A stretch of DNA of 18,937 nt. It comes from an uncultured Eubacterium sp. Its GTDB lineage: Bacteria > Bacillota > Clostridia > Lachnospirales > Lachnospiraceae. The DNA lies in assembly GCA_910584645.1 (NCBI GenBank), contig CAJUAU010000010.1, positions 1 through 18,937 of the forward strand. The letters run 5' to 3'. The notes beneath the pieces are model-generated. The model saw only the letters and a program-made list of their open reading frames with translations, did not search any database and was not told the DNA's origin. Position numbers and translations under genes: made by a program. Positions 1 to 6,261 of this stretch are shown in pieces; within the stretch, counting starts at the first letter, position 1, and each line of letters opens with the position of its first letter.

Positions 1-227
1 ACAAAGTCACCCTGAAAGCGGGAAAGACATGGAGGATCAAAGCGAGCGAGATCAAAGAGTCGAAACCGCTTCGGCACCACCGGGAGGTCAGTTACGAATC
101 CAGCCGCCCGAAGGCACTGTCCGTATCTAAAAAAGGAGTCATAAAGGCGAAGAAAAAAGGGAAATATGCGGTCTTTGCCTACGCCCAGAGCGGTGTCTAT
201 AAAAAGGTTCTGGTTACGGTAAAATAA
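1..227 (+). CDS. C-terminal end of an Ig-like (Big2-type) surface protein, 5' truncated by the window
   Basis: An open frame enters from the window edge (first complete codon at position 3) and ends at TAA 225-227, giving 74 residues. The visible part is very basic. It contains a stretch reading V-S-K-K-G-V-I-K-A-K-K-K-G-K-Y-A-V, the pattern of bacterial Ig-like group 2 (Big2) repeats, in which 'vskkGvI.a.kkG.a.v.v' forms the last strands. The same pattern occurs in the Ig-like/SGNH protein that starts at 3983, so the two are probably related cell-surface or secreted proteins. Ending on beta-strand residues (V-L-V-T-V-K) right at the stop also fits a terminal Ig-like domain. Function beyond cell-surface architecture cannot be read because the N-terminus is outside the window. 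Confidence 0.6.
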   Translation, partial: KVTLKAGKTWRIKASEIKESKPLRHHREVSYESSRPKALSVSKKGVIKAKKKGKYAVFAYAQSGVYKKVLVTVK

Positions 228-256
228 TAGATTGAAGAAGGTAACCAGAAAATCTC

Positions 257-285
257 TTGACGTATCTTCGTTTTTATGCTATATT
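257..285 (+). promoter_or_regulatory. Sigma-A promoter of the rplS operon
   Basis: TTGACG (257-262), a 17-bp spacer and TATATT (280-285), with TG one base upstream of the -10 (extended -10). Transcription should begin near 291-293, leaving about 100 nt of leader before rplS. This is among the best promoter matches in the window, as expected for a ribosomal protein gene. Confidence 0.75.
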
Positions 286-290
286 CTTAA

Positions 291-390
291 TGTTGTGAAG
301 CCATTTAGGAAAATGGCGGGAAAATAGATGGTCCTCTGGTGCAGGTACATCGCATTAAGAACATCAAAAAATGTAGGAGGAACAACAAAA
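291..390 (+). promoter_or_regulatory. Structured 5' leader of rplS, possible L19 ribosomal-protein leader
   Basis: The ~100-nt leader holds a perfect 7-bp hairpin (GCCATTT 300-306 / AAATGGC 311-317, loop AGGA). A second weaker stem follows (GATG 327-330 and CCT pairing with AGG and CATC ending near 351). The AGGAGG ribosome-binding site is at 375-380. Many low-GC Gram-positives carry an autoregulatory L19 leader here (Rfam family L19_leader). I assign it by position and by the presence of two stems, not by a covariance match. Confidence 0.4.
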
Positions 391-738
391 ATGAACGAGA
401 TTATCAGAAAGATCGAAGCTGAGCAGATGAAGGCAGAAATTCCTGAGTTTCATGTTGGAGATACCGTAAGAGTATCTGCAAAAGTTATCGAGGGCAGCCG
501 TGAGAGAACACAGGTATTTGAAGGTGTTGTATTGAAGAGACAGGGCGGAAGCAGCCGTGAGACATTTACAGTCCGCAAGAACTCCAATGGAATTGGTGTA
601 GAAAAGACCTGGCCCCTTCATTCTCCGATCGTAGAGAAGATCGAGATCGTTCGGCTTGGTAAAGTAAGACGTGCTAAACTTAATTATCTGCGTGACCGTG
701 TTGGTAAGGCAGCGAAGGTAAAAGAACTGGTTCGTTAA
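391..738 (+). CDS. rplS: 50S ribosomal protein L19
   Basis: The 115-residue product matches the normal length of bacterial L19. It has the family signature: an N-terminal helix (M-N-E-I-I-R-K-I-E-A-E-Q), then F-H-V-G-D-T-V-R-V, E-G-S-R-E-R-T-Q-V-F-E-G-V-V and the basic C-terminal part R-R-A-K-L-N-Y-L-R-D-R. L19 sits at the 30S-50S interface near the inter-subunit bridges. I chose the ATG at 391 because AGGAGG lies at 375-380, 10 nt upstream. An in-frame ATG at 328 lies inside the structured leader, has no ribosome-binding site and would add 21 non-L19 residues. L19 heads the operon; a hairpin at 755-796 separates it from the signal peptidase-like gene, which probably lowers expression of the downstream genes relative to rplS. 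Confidence 0.97.
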   Translation: MNEIIRKIEAEQMKAEIPEFHVGDTVRVSAKVIEGSRERTQVFEGVVLKRQGGSSRETFTVRKNSNGIGVEKTWPLHSPIVEKIEIVRLGKVRRAKLNYLRDRVGKAAKVKELVR

Positions 739-754
739 TGCTTAAGAACGATTG

Positions 755-796
755 ACATAGTGTATGTTATAGCAGATGCCATAGCATACACTATGT
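755..796 (+). terminator. Perfect 12-bp inverted repeat after rplS; probable attenuator or weak terminator
   Basis: ACATAGTGTATG (755-766) is exactly complementary to CATACACTATGT (785-796), with an 18-nt loop. It is followed by TTTGCTTT rather than a clean U-run. Its position between rplS and the lower-demand signal peptidase/GTPase genes suits partial termination, mRNA processing or 3'-end protection. TTGACA (752-757) overlaps the left arm, but no -10 lies at a suitable distance. Confidence 0.55.
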
Positions 797-816
797 TTGC
801 TTTACGGGGAATATTT

Positions 817-1440
817 ATGAATCTAAATTTTGAAGAAGAAATTAAAAAAAATAATAGAAAAAAGATAGTAAAAGAATGCCTGATCTGGCTGATTGAGATC
901 ATCCTTGTTATAGTGGCAGCATATCTGATCGTAAATGTATGTTTCCGGCGGACCAACACAATAGGTTCTGCTATGGAACCAACGCTGTATAATGGTGAAG
1001 ATGTGATCCTCAATACGAAAGCATATATGATCTTTTCCCCTGAGCGGGAAGATGTGATCGCTTTCTATGATAAGGAGGATGCAGATAGTGATGGCGAGGA
1101 ACCGCTGCTTACCTTCCGGCGTGTCATAGGGCTTCCCGGAGAAAAGGTACAGATCACGGAAGGAAAGGTCTGGATCGATGGAAAGGAATTGAAAGAAAAA
1201 TATACGTATCTGCCTATTTCTGCCACTGGAATTGCAGAACAGGAGATTACTCTGGGCGAAGATGAGTATTTTGTCTTATGTGATTCCAGAGCTGATACGA
1301 ATGACAGCAGGAATGCGGCGTTTGGAAATGTCAAGAAATCTCAGATCCTAGGGAAGGTATCCTTTAAATACAAACCTTTTTCCAGAGTGACAGGCCCGGA
1401 CAGCAAGGCATACGAAACAGAAAAACCAAAGGAGAAATAA
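817..1440 (+). CDS. Signal peptidase I-like protein lacking the catalytic Ser and Lys (predicted pseudoenzyme)
   Basis: The 207-residue product has the type I signal peptidase layout: short basic cytosolic N-terminus, one membrane span (about residues 18-41) and an extracytosolic peptidase fold. All family boxes align, but key residues differ. Box B reads G50-S51-A52-M53-E54-P55-T56, with Ala where the nucleophilic Ser just before Met should be. Box D reads F100-R101-R102-V103-I-G-L-P-G-E, with Arg in place of the general-base Lys. Box E reads C155-D156-S157-R158 rather than Gly-Asp-Asn-Arg. The reading frame is intact and the fold residues are kept, so this looks like a maintained, inactive homologue rather than a decaying gene. 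Staphylococcus aureus SpsA, next to active SpsB, is a known parallel. The ATG at 817 has ACGGGGA just upstream; an in-frame ATG at 760 lies in the hairpin without a ribosome-binding site. The stop is 4 nt before rbgA, so the two are co-transcribed. Confidence 0.85.
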   Translation: MNLNFEEEIKKNNRKKIVKECLIWLIEIILVIVAAYLIVNVCFRRTNTIGSAMEPTLYNGEDVILNTKAYMIFSPEREDVIAFYDKEDADSDGEEPLLTFRRVIGLPGEKVQITEGKVWIDGKELKEKYTYLPISATGIAEQEITLGEDEYFVLCDSRADTNDSRNAAFGNVKKSQILGKVSFKYKPFSRVTGPDSKAYETEKPKEK

Positions 1441-1444
1441 AGAG

Positions 1445-2296
1445 ATGCATTTTCAATGGTATCCAGGTCATATGACAAAGGCAAAACGGGCCATGCAGGA
1501 AGATATCCGTCTGATCGATGTGGTAGTGGAACTGGTGGATGCCAGGATTCCCCTTAGCAGCAAAAACCCGGATATTGATACTCTTGCAAATGGAAAATCA
1601 AGGATCCTGCTATTAAACAAGGCAGATATGGCTGATGATAAAGTGACACAGAAATGGAAAAACTGCTATGAATCCAAAGGTTATTTTGTCATAGCGGTAA
1701 ATTCGACAAAAAGAAATGAATTAAAGACTGTCAATCAGCTGATCCAGAAGGCATGCAAGGAAAAAATAGAACGAGACCGCAAAAAAGGAATTCTGAACCG
1801 GCCGATCCGGGCGATGATCGTGGGAATTCCCAACGTAGGAAAGTCAACTTTTATCAATAGTTTTGCGGGCAGGGCTTGTGCAAAAACCGGCAACCGGCCG
1901 GGAGTGACGAAGGGAAAGCAGTGGATACGCCTGAATAAGCAGGTAGAACTGCTGGATACGCCGGGGATCCTCTGGCCAAAATTTGAGGATCAGATGGTGG
2001 GACTTCGTCTGGCATTTATTGGTTCCATAAAAGATGAACTTTTACAGAGAGTGGAGATATCCCTGGATTTTATTGATTTTATGCTGGAAAATTATCCTGG
2101 GAAATTGGAAGGATTTTATGGAGTAAAAGAGGAAGGAACCGATGTAGAGATTCTGGAGGGCATTGGGAAGATAAGAAAATGTCTGAAAAAAGGAGAAGAA
2201 GTGGATCTGGAAAAGGCAGCGGCACTTCTTCTGGATGATTTTCGTAATGCCAGGCTGGGAAAGATTTCTCTGGAATTTCCGGAAAAGGAAGGATAG
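1445..2296 (+). CDS. rbgA: Ribosome biogenesis GTPase A (YlqF/RbgA), circularly permuted GTPase
   Basis: The 283-residue protein shows the circularly permuted G-motif order typical of RbgA/YlqF: G4 N58-K-A-D61, then G1 G127-I-P-N-V-G-K-S134, then G3 D171-T-P-G174. The N-terminus has the family signature W-Y-P-G-H9-M-T-K-A; His9 corresponds to the histidine needed for GTP hydrolysis in Bacillus subtilis RbgA. A D-A-R-I-P motif follows at 32-36. RbgA binds a late 50S (45S-like) precursor and promotes incorporation of late proteins such as L16. Its place in one operon with L19 is classic for Firmicutes. AAAGGAG overlaps the 3' end of the preceding gene and only 4 nt separate that stop from this ATG, implying translational coupling. 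The C-terminal ~100 residues form the helical RNA-binding domain. No anomalies seen. Confidence 0.95.
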   Translation: MHFQWYPGHMTKAKRAMQEDIRLIDVVVELVDARIPLSSKNPDIDTLANGKSRILLLNKADMADDKVTQKWKNCYESKGYFVIAVNSTKRNELKTVNQLIQKACKEKIERDRKKGILNRPIRAMIVGIPNVGKSTFINSFAGRACAKTGNRPGVTKGKQWIRLNKQVELLDTPGILWPKFEDQMVGLRLAFIGSIKDELLQRVEISLDFIDFMLENYPGKLEGFYGVKEEGTDVEILEGIGKIRKCLKKGEEVDLEKAAALLLDDFRNARLGKISLEFPEKEG

Positions 2297-2320
2297 ATTG
2301 GAACTACGGGAGTTGAGAAA

Positions 2321-3226
2321 ATGGATGATAACAGAACACTAAGTGAAGAGATCGAGGAAAGCTTACGGATATGTGAGGAGATCCTGAACCAGAATCCGGA
2401 TTTTATACCGGAAAAACCTCAATTTTTAAACGAATTGGATGATCTGGAAAAGCCAGAGCCTGTGAAAAAGCTGAAACCGGCGGTATCAGAACCGGTCGTG
2501 GAACCGGTCCCCAGAGTTGTATCAGACTCATCCAAAGTAGTGGATGATCTGGAAGAGTCAGAAAAGGCGAGATCAGAGAAAAAACTGGAACCAGCATCAA
2601 AGCCGGTACAATATGAGACTGTGCAGCCACTCAGAAGAATGGAGGAATCCAAAAATCAGCCTGTGGCAAAGGTTGTGGAAGAAAAAGGGGAGACGAAAAA
2701 ACACGGCGTAAGGCGGGCCCTGATCAGTATCCTGGTCTGTGTTGTCATTGCGGTGATTCTCTCTGTCCTGATCTCTGGTTTTGTGGCAAACCATACGACG
2801 GTGGAAGGAAGTTCCATGGAACCGGGGCTTTCCAGCGGAGATCAGCTGGTGGTGGAAAAAATCAGTTACCTTACCGGAAAACCACAGCGCTATGATGTGA
2901 TCGTATTTAAATATAATGAAACGACCAACTATATCAAACGTGTGATCGGACTTCCCGGAGAAAAGGTGCGGATTGATGAGGAGGGAAAAATTTATATAAA
3001 TGACTGCGCAGTTTTTGATGAATATGGAAGAGGCGTGATGGAGGATGCAGGGATTGCAAAGAAAAATATAAAGCTGAAAGAGGATGAATATTTTGTGCTG
3101 GGGGATAACCGCAATGCCAGCAAAGACAGCAGAAGTTCTGAGGTGGGAATGGTAAAAGAAGATCAGATCCTGGGAAAGGCGTGGCTTCGTGTGCTGCCAT
3201 TGGAAACATTTGGAATGATAGAATGA
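2321..3226 (+). CDS. lepB: Signal peptidase I with long acidic/proline-rich cytosolic N-terminal extension
   Basis: At 301 residues this is longer than usual Gram-positive SPase I (about 170-200). Residues 1-130 are a charged, Pro/Glu/Val-rich, probably disordered cytosolic segment with repeated 'D-D-L-E' and 'E-P-V' motifs. One membrane span follows at about 132-156, then the catalytic fold: box B G163-S164-S165-M166-E-P (nucleophile Ser165), box D Y204-I205-K206-R207-V-I-G-L-P-G-E (general base Lys206) and box E G251-D252-N253-R254 ... D259-S260-R261. All catalytic residues are present, unlike the paralogue at 817-1440, so this copy probably does the cleavage of secretory signal peptides at the outer face of the membrane. 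It starts 24 nt after rbgA with GGGAG upstream. The extension may regulate or localise the enzyme; that is inference. Confidence 0.93.
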   Translation: MDDNRTLSEEIEESLRICEEILNQNPDFIPEKPQFLNELDDLEKPEPVKKLKPAVSEPVVEPVPRVVSDSSKVVDDLEESEKARSEKKLEPASKPVQYETVQPLRRMEESKNQPVAKVVEEKGETKKHGVRRALISILVCVVIAVILSVLISGFVANHTTVEGSSMEPGLSSGDQLVVEKISYLTGKPQRYDVIVFKYNETTNYIKRVIGLPGEKVRIDEEGKIYINDCAVFDEYGRGVMEDAGIAKKNIKLKEDEYFVLGDNRNASKDSRSSEVGMVKEDQILGKAWLRVLPLETFGMIE

Positions 3227-3238
3227 CAGGAGAACAGG

Positions 3239-3754
3239 ATGGAAATAGAAAAAAAGTTTTTAGTATCAGAATTGCCAGAAGATCTGGATCACTGGAAGGC
3301 TTCTGAGATCGAGCAGGGATATCTGTGTACAGATCCCGTGGTCAGGATCCGCAGGATGGATGATCAGTATATCCTGACCTATAAGTCTAAGCAGGGCATT
3401 CAAAAGGCAGCGGGAGTCTGTATTAATCAGGAGGTGGAATTAGATCTGACCAGGGAATCCTATTATCATTTATTAGGAAAGATCGACGGAGTTTTGATCG
3501 AGAAAACCAGGTATGCAATACGTTATCCGTCGGGAAACCAGATCTATAAGATTGAACTGGACATCTTCCATGGGCATTATGAGGGAATGGTACTGGCGGA
3601 AGTAGAGTTTCCTTCCAAAGAAGAGGCAGATCAATTTGTTCCTCCGGACTGGTTTTCTGAAAATGTCAGTGATGACTTCCATTATTCAAATGCATTTCTT
3701 GCTGCAAATAGTAATGAACTGTCACATCCCAGTGGAAGCAAAGAGACAGAATAG
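3239..3754 (+). CDS. CYTH-domain protein (class IV adenylate cyclase/inorganic triphosphatase fold)
   Basis: The 171-residue product begins M-E2-I-E4-K-K6-F, the ExExK signature of the CYTH superfamily. It keeps the other charged strands expected inside the triphosphate tunnel: R36-I-R38, K49, E65-x-E67, E89-K-T-R91 (Glu-Lys-Thr-Arg spanning 88-91), E106-x-D108 and E121-x-E123. Bacterial stand-alone members characterised so far mostly hydrolyse inorganic tripolyphosphate in a metal-dependent way; a few make cAMP. Tripolyphosphatase is therefore the more likely activity, but the substrate cannot be read from sequence. The gene follows lepB by 12 nt with AGGAG in between and is probably the last gene of the rplS operon. 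The final ~15 residues are a non-conserved polar tail. In related genomes rnhB often follows this cluster; it is not seen here. Confidence 0.85.
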   Translation: MEIEKKFLVSELPEDLDHWKASEIEQGYLCTDPVVRIRRMDDQYILTYKSKQGIQKAAGVCINQEVELDLTRESYYHLLGKIDGVLIEKTRYAIRYPSGNQIYKIELDIFHGHYEGMVLAEVEFPSKEEADQFVPPDWFSENVSDDFHYSNAFLAANSNELSHPSGSKETE

Positions 3755-3791
3755 GATGCGTGATGGATCAAATGTTTTTCTATATATATCA

Positions 3792-3820
3792 TTGGGATAT
3801 GTCAAGTTCTGTTGTATACT
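3792..3820 (+). promoter_or_regulatory. Probable sigma-A promoter of the SGNH hydrolase gene
   Basis: TTGGGA (3792-3797), a 17-bp spacer and TATACT (3815-3820). Transcription would start near 3827, leaving a ~155-nt leader that contains the inverted repeat at 3843-3890. Confidence 0.6.
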
Positions 3821-3842
3821 AAAAGAAATAATTTGATTTAGC

Positions 3843-3890
3843 AGCTGTCCAGCATCGGGGTCAGAACATGTCCGCGGGCGCTGGACAGTT
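3843..3890 (+). promoter_or_regulatory. 11-bp inverted repeat in the leader of the SGNH hydrolase gene
   Basis: AGCTGTCCAGC (3843-3853) pairs with GCTGGACAGTT (3880-3890; one G-U), around a 26-nt GC-rich loop. No U-run follows on the plus strand, so it is a poor intrinsic terminator for the upstream operon. If the promoter at 3792-3820 is correct, the hairpin lies close to the 5' end of the mRNA and may stabilise it or regulate it. I do not recognise a known riboswitch. Confidence 0.45.
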
Positions 3891-3982
3891 GTCAATTAAA
3901 AATTAAGAAAACAGGCTGATTACTAAGCAATATGTACTATAAAAAGTCATATTGTACCAGGCCGAAAAAAGGAGATGGAGAC

Positions 3983-6052
3983 ATGCTGAATAAGACAAAT
4001 AAGCGGATCCTTTCCATGACAATGGCATTTGTTATGGCGGGTACCTGCGTTTTGGGGGCACTGGCAGAACCGACAGATTCCCAGGCGGCAAAAAAACCAA
4101 AATTAAAAACCAAATCTGTATCTTTGTTGGAAGGAAAGAAAAAGACAATCCAGATCACAGGGAAAAGAAAAAAGGCGAAGTATACCTTTAAGGCTTCCAA
4201 CAAAAAGATCAAGGTGAGCAAAAAAGGTGTTATTACGGCGGTAAAAAAAGGGACCGCGAAGGTTAAGGTCAGTGAGACCTATAAGAAGAAAAAGAAAACC
4301 ATTGGAACCGTTAAAGTAACAGTAAAGAAGATGGTGAATCCAAAAAAGACTACAGCACCACAGGTTCCAGCAACACCAGCGGTAAGTGCACCAGCAACAC
4401 CAGCTGCGAGCGCACCGGCGCAGGTAATACAGTCAGAAGCACCTACAGCGGCACCCACTCCGGTAGTAAGACCGACGATCGAGCCGGCTTACGAGACAAA
4501 AACCCTTGATTTTGACGGCAGCACCAGTAAGGTAGTGGAATCAGAGCTTACGGTACCCTTGGAAAAAGCGATGCTTTACGGCGGACTATGTACTGTGACT
4601 GCTGAGTTTACCCAGGAGACAGGAAGCGCTCAGGATATCTTTGTTGGTTATGATGGCACATATCTGAGCTTTAAAAAGAATGGCGCATACATAGATAAAA
4701 ATTCTTTTAAAGATGAAGCTATGTCGGATACAAAGTCCTTCAGCTGCCCCAGCGGGGAGAAGACGAGGCAGGAGTTTACCTTTGAAGTGCCGAAGTATTC
4801 AAAAGACTTTAACCTTAAATTCAGTGGGGCAGGAAAGTTCACTGTAGAAAATGTGACGGTAAAAACCCAGCCTTTTGCCAGTGCGGATTACGCCTCCATG
4901 GTGGCAAATTCTACTACTTCCACAGGTAACAATGCCAGGATCAAAAAGGCGATTGCAAAAGCTCAGGCGGGCGAGGATGTGACCATTGCTTATCTTGGTG
5001 GTTCAATCACTGAGGGATTCGCCGCATCGGAGACAGATAACAGTGACTGCTATGCAGAGACCTCTTACAAGCAGTTCAAGAAGATATTTGGCGCCGGAGA
5101 CGGAAGCAATGTACATTTTATCAATGCGGGCATGAGCGGCACACCGTCATCTCTTGGTATTGTGAGATATCAGCGTGATGTGCTGGATCAGATGAAGACA
5201 GGTGAATATCCGGATATTCTTTTTATCGATTTTGCAGTAAATGACGGTAACGATGCGGATACCTATGAGAGTATCATCCGTACCGCCCTGGAACATGGAT
5301 CTGCAGTTGTGCTTATGTTTGTACTTTATACAGGCGGATGCGCTCATGAAGCGGAATATACCCAGTATGGAAAATATTATGATCTTGCCATGGTGAGCCC
5401 GGCAAAGGGGATGGCTTCCTGTACTAAAGAAGAATTTGACAAGTGGTTCTACTGGATCGAAGGAAATACGGACACATCTTACGGCCATCCTGACGTGGGC
5501 GGCCACAGATATATGGCGGATTGTATCACCAATATGTTTTTGACCATTGATCAGGAGGAGGAAGAGGAAGATAATATCACTGACGTCAATGAGCTTGCTC
5601 CGAAGAAAAGTAATAAATTCCAGGGAATGAAGACACTGTTATCTTCTACGGATCTTTCCCAGAATCCATCAGTGAAATCTGTTGATCCGGGCAGCTTTTC
5701 TGAACTGACAGACAGTGCTCAGTCTACACTGCAGTATATCAAGGATGGAAAGGAAAATATGCAGTGGTTCCCAGACGTGTGGAAGCACTCATCGGGAAGT
5801 GAAAGCTTCAAGGCAACGATCAACTGCCGGAGCCTTATTGTGGCATATAAAATGTCTGGCTCTTCCGGAAAGGCAAATTGTTACATCGATGGAAAACTGA
5901 TCGGTGAGATAGGTGGCGATGGCTGGAATAATGCTGGCCTGCTTCGTGCACTCCAGGAAGATGAAGTGAAAGAACATGAGCTGGAGATCCGTATGAAAGA
6001 CGGAGATGAAAAGAAACCTTTTACTATATTTGCGATCGGATATTGCGACTAA
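3983..6052 (+). CDS. Secreted Ig-like (Big2) plus SGNH/GDSL hydrolase protein
   Basis: The 689-residue protein has a signal peptide (basic M-L-N-K-T-N-K-R, hydrophobic 8-27, A-L-A at 26-28, or A-A at 35-36, as cleavage site). A Lys-rich Ig-like domain follows (about 38-115, with V-S-K-K-G-V-I-T-A-V-K-K-G), then a Pro/Ala/Thr linker (about 121-167) and a beta-rich module (172-295). The SGNH hydrolase domain spans about 332-520: block I G339-G340-S341-I-T-E-G with Ser341 as nucleophile, block II around G383, V-N420-D421-G for block III and H502-P ... G-H508. The residue three before His502, usually Asp, is Ser499; Asp497 may substitute. A Glu run (525-529) precedes a C-terminal beta-rich module (540-689). 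Likely a secreted carbohydrate esterase acting on acylated glycans. I chose ATG 3983 because GGAGATGGAG precedes it; an in-frame ATG at 3932 would put a polar segment before the signal peptide. It stands alone between its own promoter and terminator. Confidence 0.85.
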   Translation: MLNKTNKRILSMTMAFVMAGTCVLGALAEPTDSQAAKKPKLKTKSVSLLEGKKKTIQITGKRKKAKYTFKASNKKIKVSKKGVITAVKKGTAKVKVSETYKKKKKTIGTVKVTVKKMVNPKKTTAPQVPATPAVSAPATPAASAPAQVIQSEAPTAAPTPVVRPTIEPAYETKTLDFDGSTSKVVESELTVPLEKAMLYGGLCTVTAEFTQETGSAQDIFVGYDGTYLSFKKNGAYIDKNSFKDEAMSDTKSFSCPSGEKTRQEFTFEVPKYSKDFNLKFSGAGKFTVENVTVKTQPFASADYASMVANSTTSTGNNARIKKAIAKAQAGEDVTIAYLGGSITEGFAASETDNSDCYAETSYKQFKKIFGAGDGSNVHFINAGMSGTPSSLGIVRYQRDVLDQMKTGEYPDILFIDFAVNDGNDADTYESIIRTALEHGSAVVLMFVLYTGGCAHEAEYTQYGKYYDLAMVSPAKGMASCTKEEFDKWFYWIEGNTDTSYGHPDVGGHRYMADCITNMFLTIDQEEEEEDNITDVNELAPKKSNKFQGMKTLLSSTDLSQNPSVKSVDPGSFSELTDSAQSTLQYIKDGKENMQWFPDVWKHSSGSESFKATINCRSLIVAYKMSGSSGKANCYIDGKLIGEIGGDGWNNAGLLRALQEDEVKEHELEIRMKDGDEKKPFTIFAIGYCD

Positions 6053-6075
6053 ACTAGAAATTTTAGGTTTTAAAT

Positions 6076-6122
6076 AAAAAATGCTTTCGTGAAGCTGTAG
6101 GGCTTTGCGGGAGCATTTTTTT
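6076..6122 (+). terminator. Rho-independent terminator after the SGNH hydrolase gene
   Basis: A long stem runs from AAAAATGC at 6076 to GCATTTTT ending near 6120. The inner arms TTTCGTGAAGC and GCTTTGCGGGA also pair with several G-U pairs, giving about 19 bp with a 6-nt loop. It ends in a run of seven T (6116-6122). Confidence 0.85.
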
Positions 6123-6200
6123 GATTGGTGATTTGCAGGGCATAAATACCCTGTTCCGTCTGCCGACGAAAAAATCCGCTGGTACAGGCATAAAAAAATC

Positions 6201-6229
6201 TTGTATCTGTGAAAAAATTATTATATAAT
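6201..6229 (+). promoter_or_regulatory. Sigma-A promoter of gdhA
   Basis: TTGTAT (6201-6206), exactly 17 bp, and a consensus TATAAT (6224-6229). Transcription should begin near 6236, leaving only ~26 nt of leader that is mostly the AAGGAGG ribosome-binding site (6248-6254). No room for a leader-based control element, so regulation, if any, is at initiation. Confidence 0.8.
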
Positions 6230-6261
6230 ATTTTTGATATTATTATAAGGAGGAATGACAC

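Noticed and set aside
328..390. Upstream in-frame ATG for rplS
   Set aside because: No ribosome-binding site, lies in the structured leader, and L19 proteins start at the equivalent of 391.
817..1440. SipW/ER-type signal peptidase using Ser-His
   Set aside because: ER-type enzymes replace Lys by His and keep Ser; here Ser is Ala and Lys is Arg, so neither mechanism fits.
3756..3836. 26-codon ORF after the CYTH gene
   Set aside because: No spaced ribosome-binding site, and it overlaps the promoter at 3792-3820.
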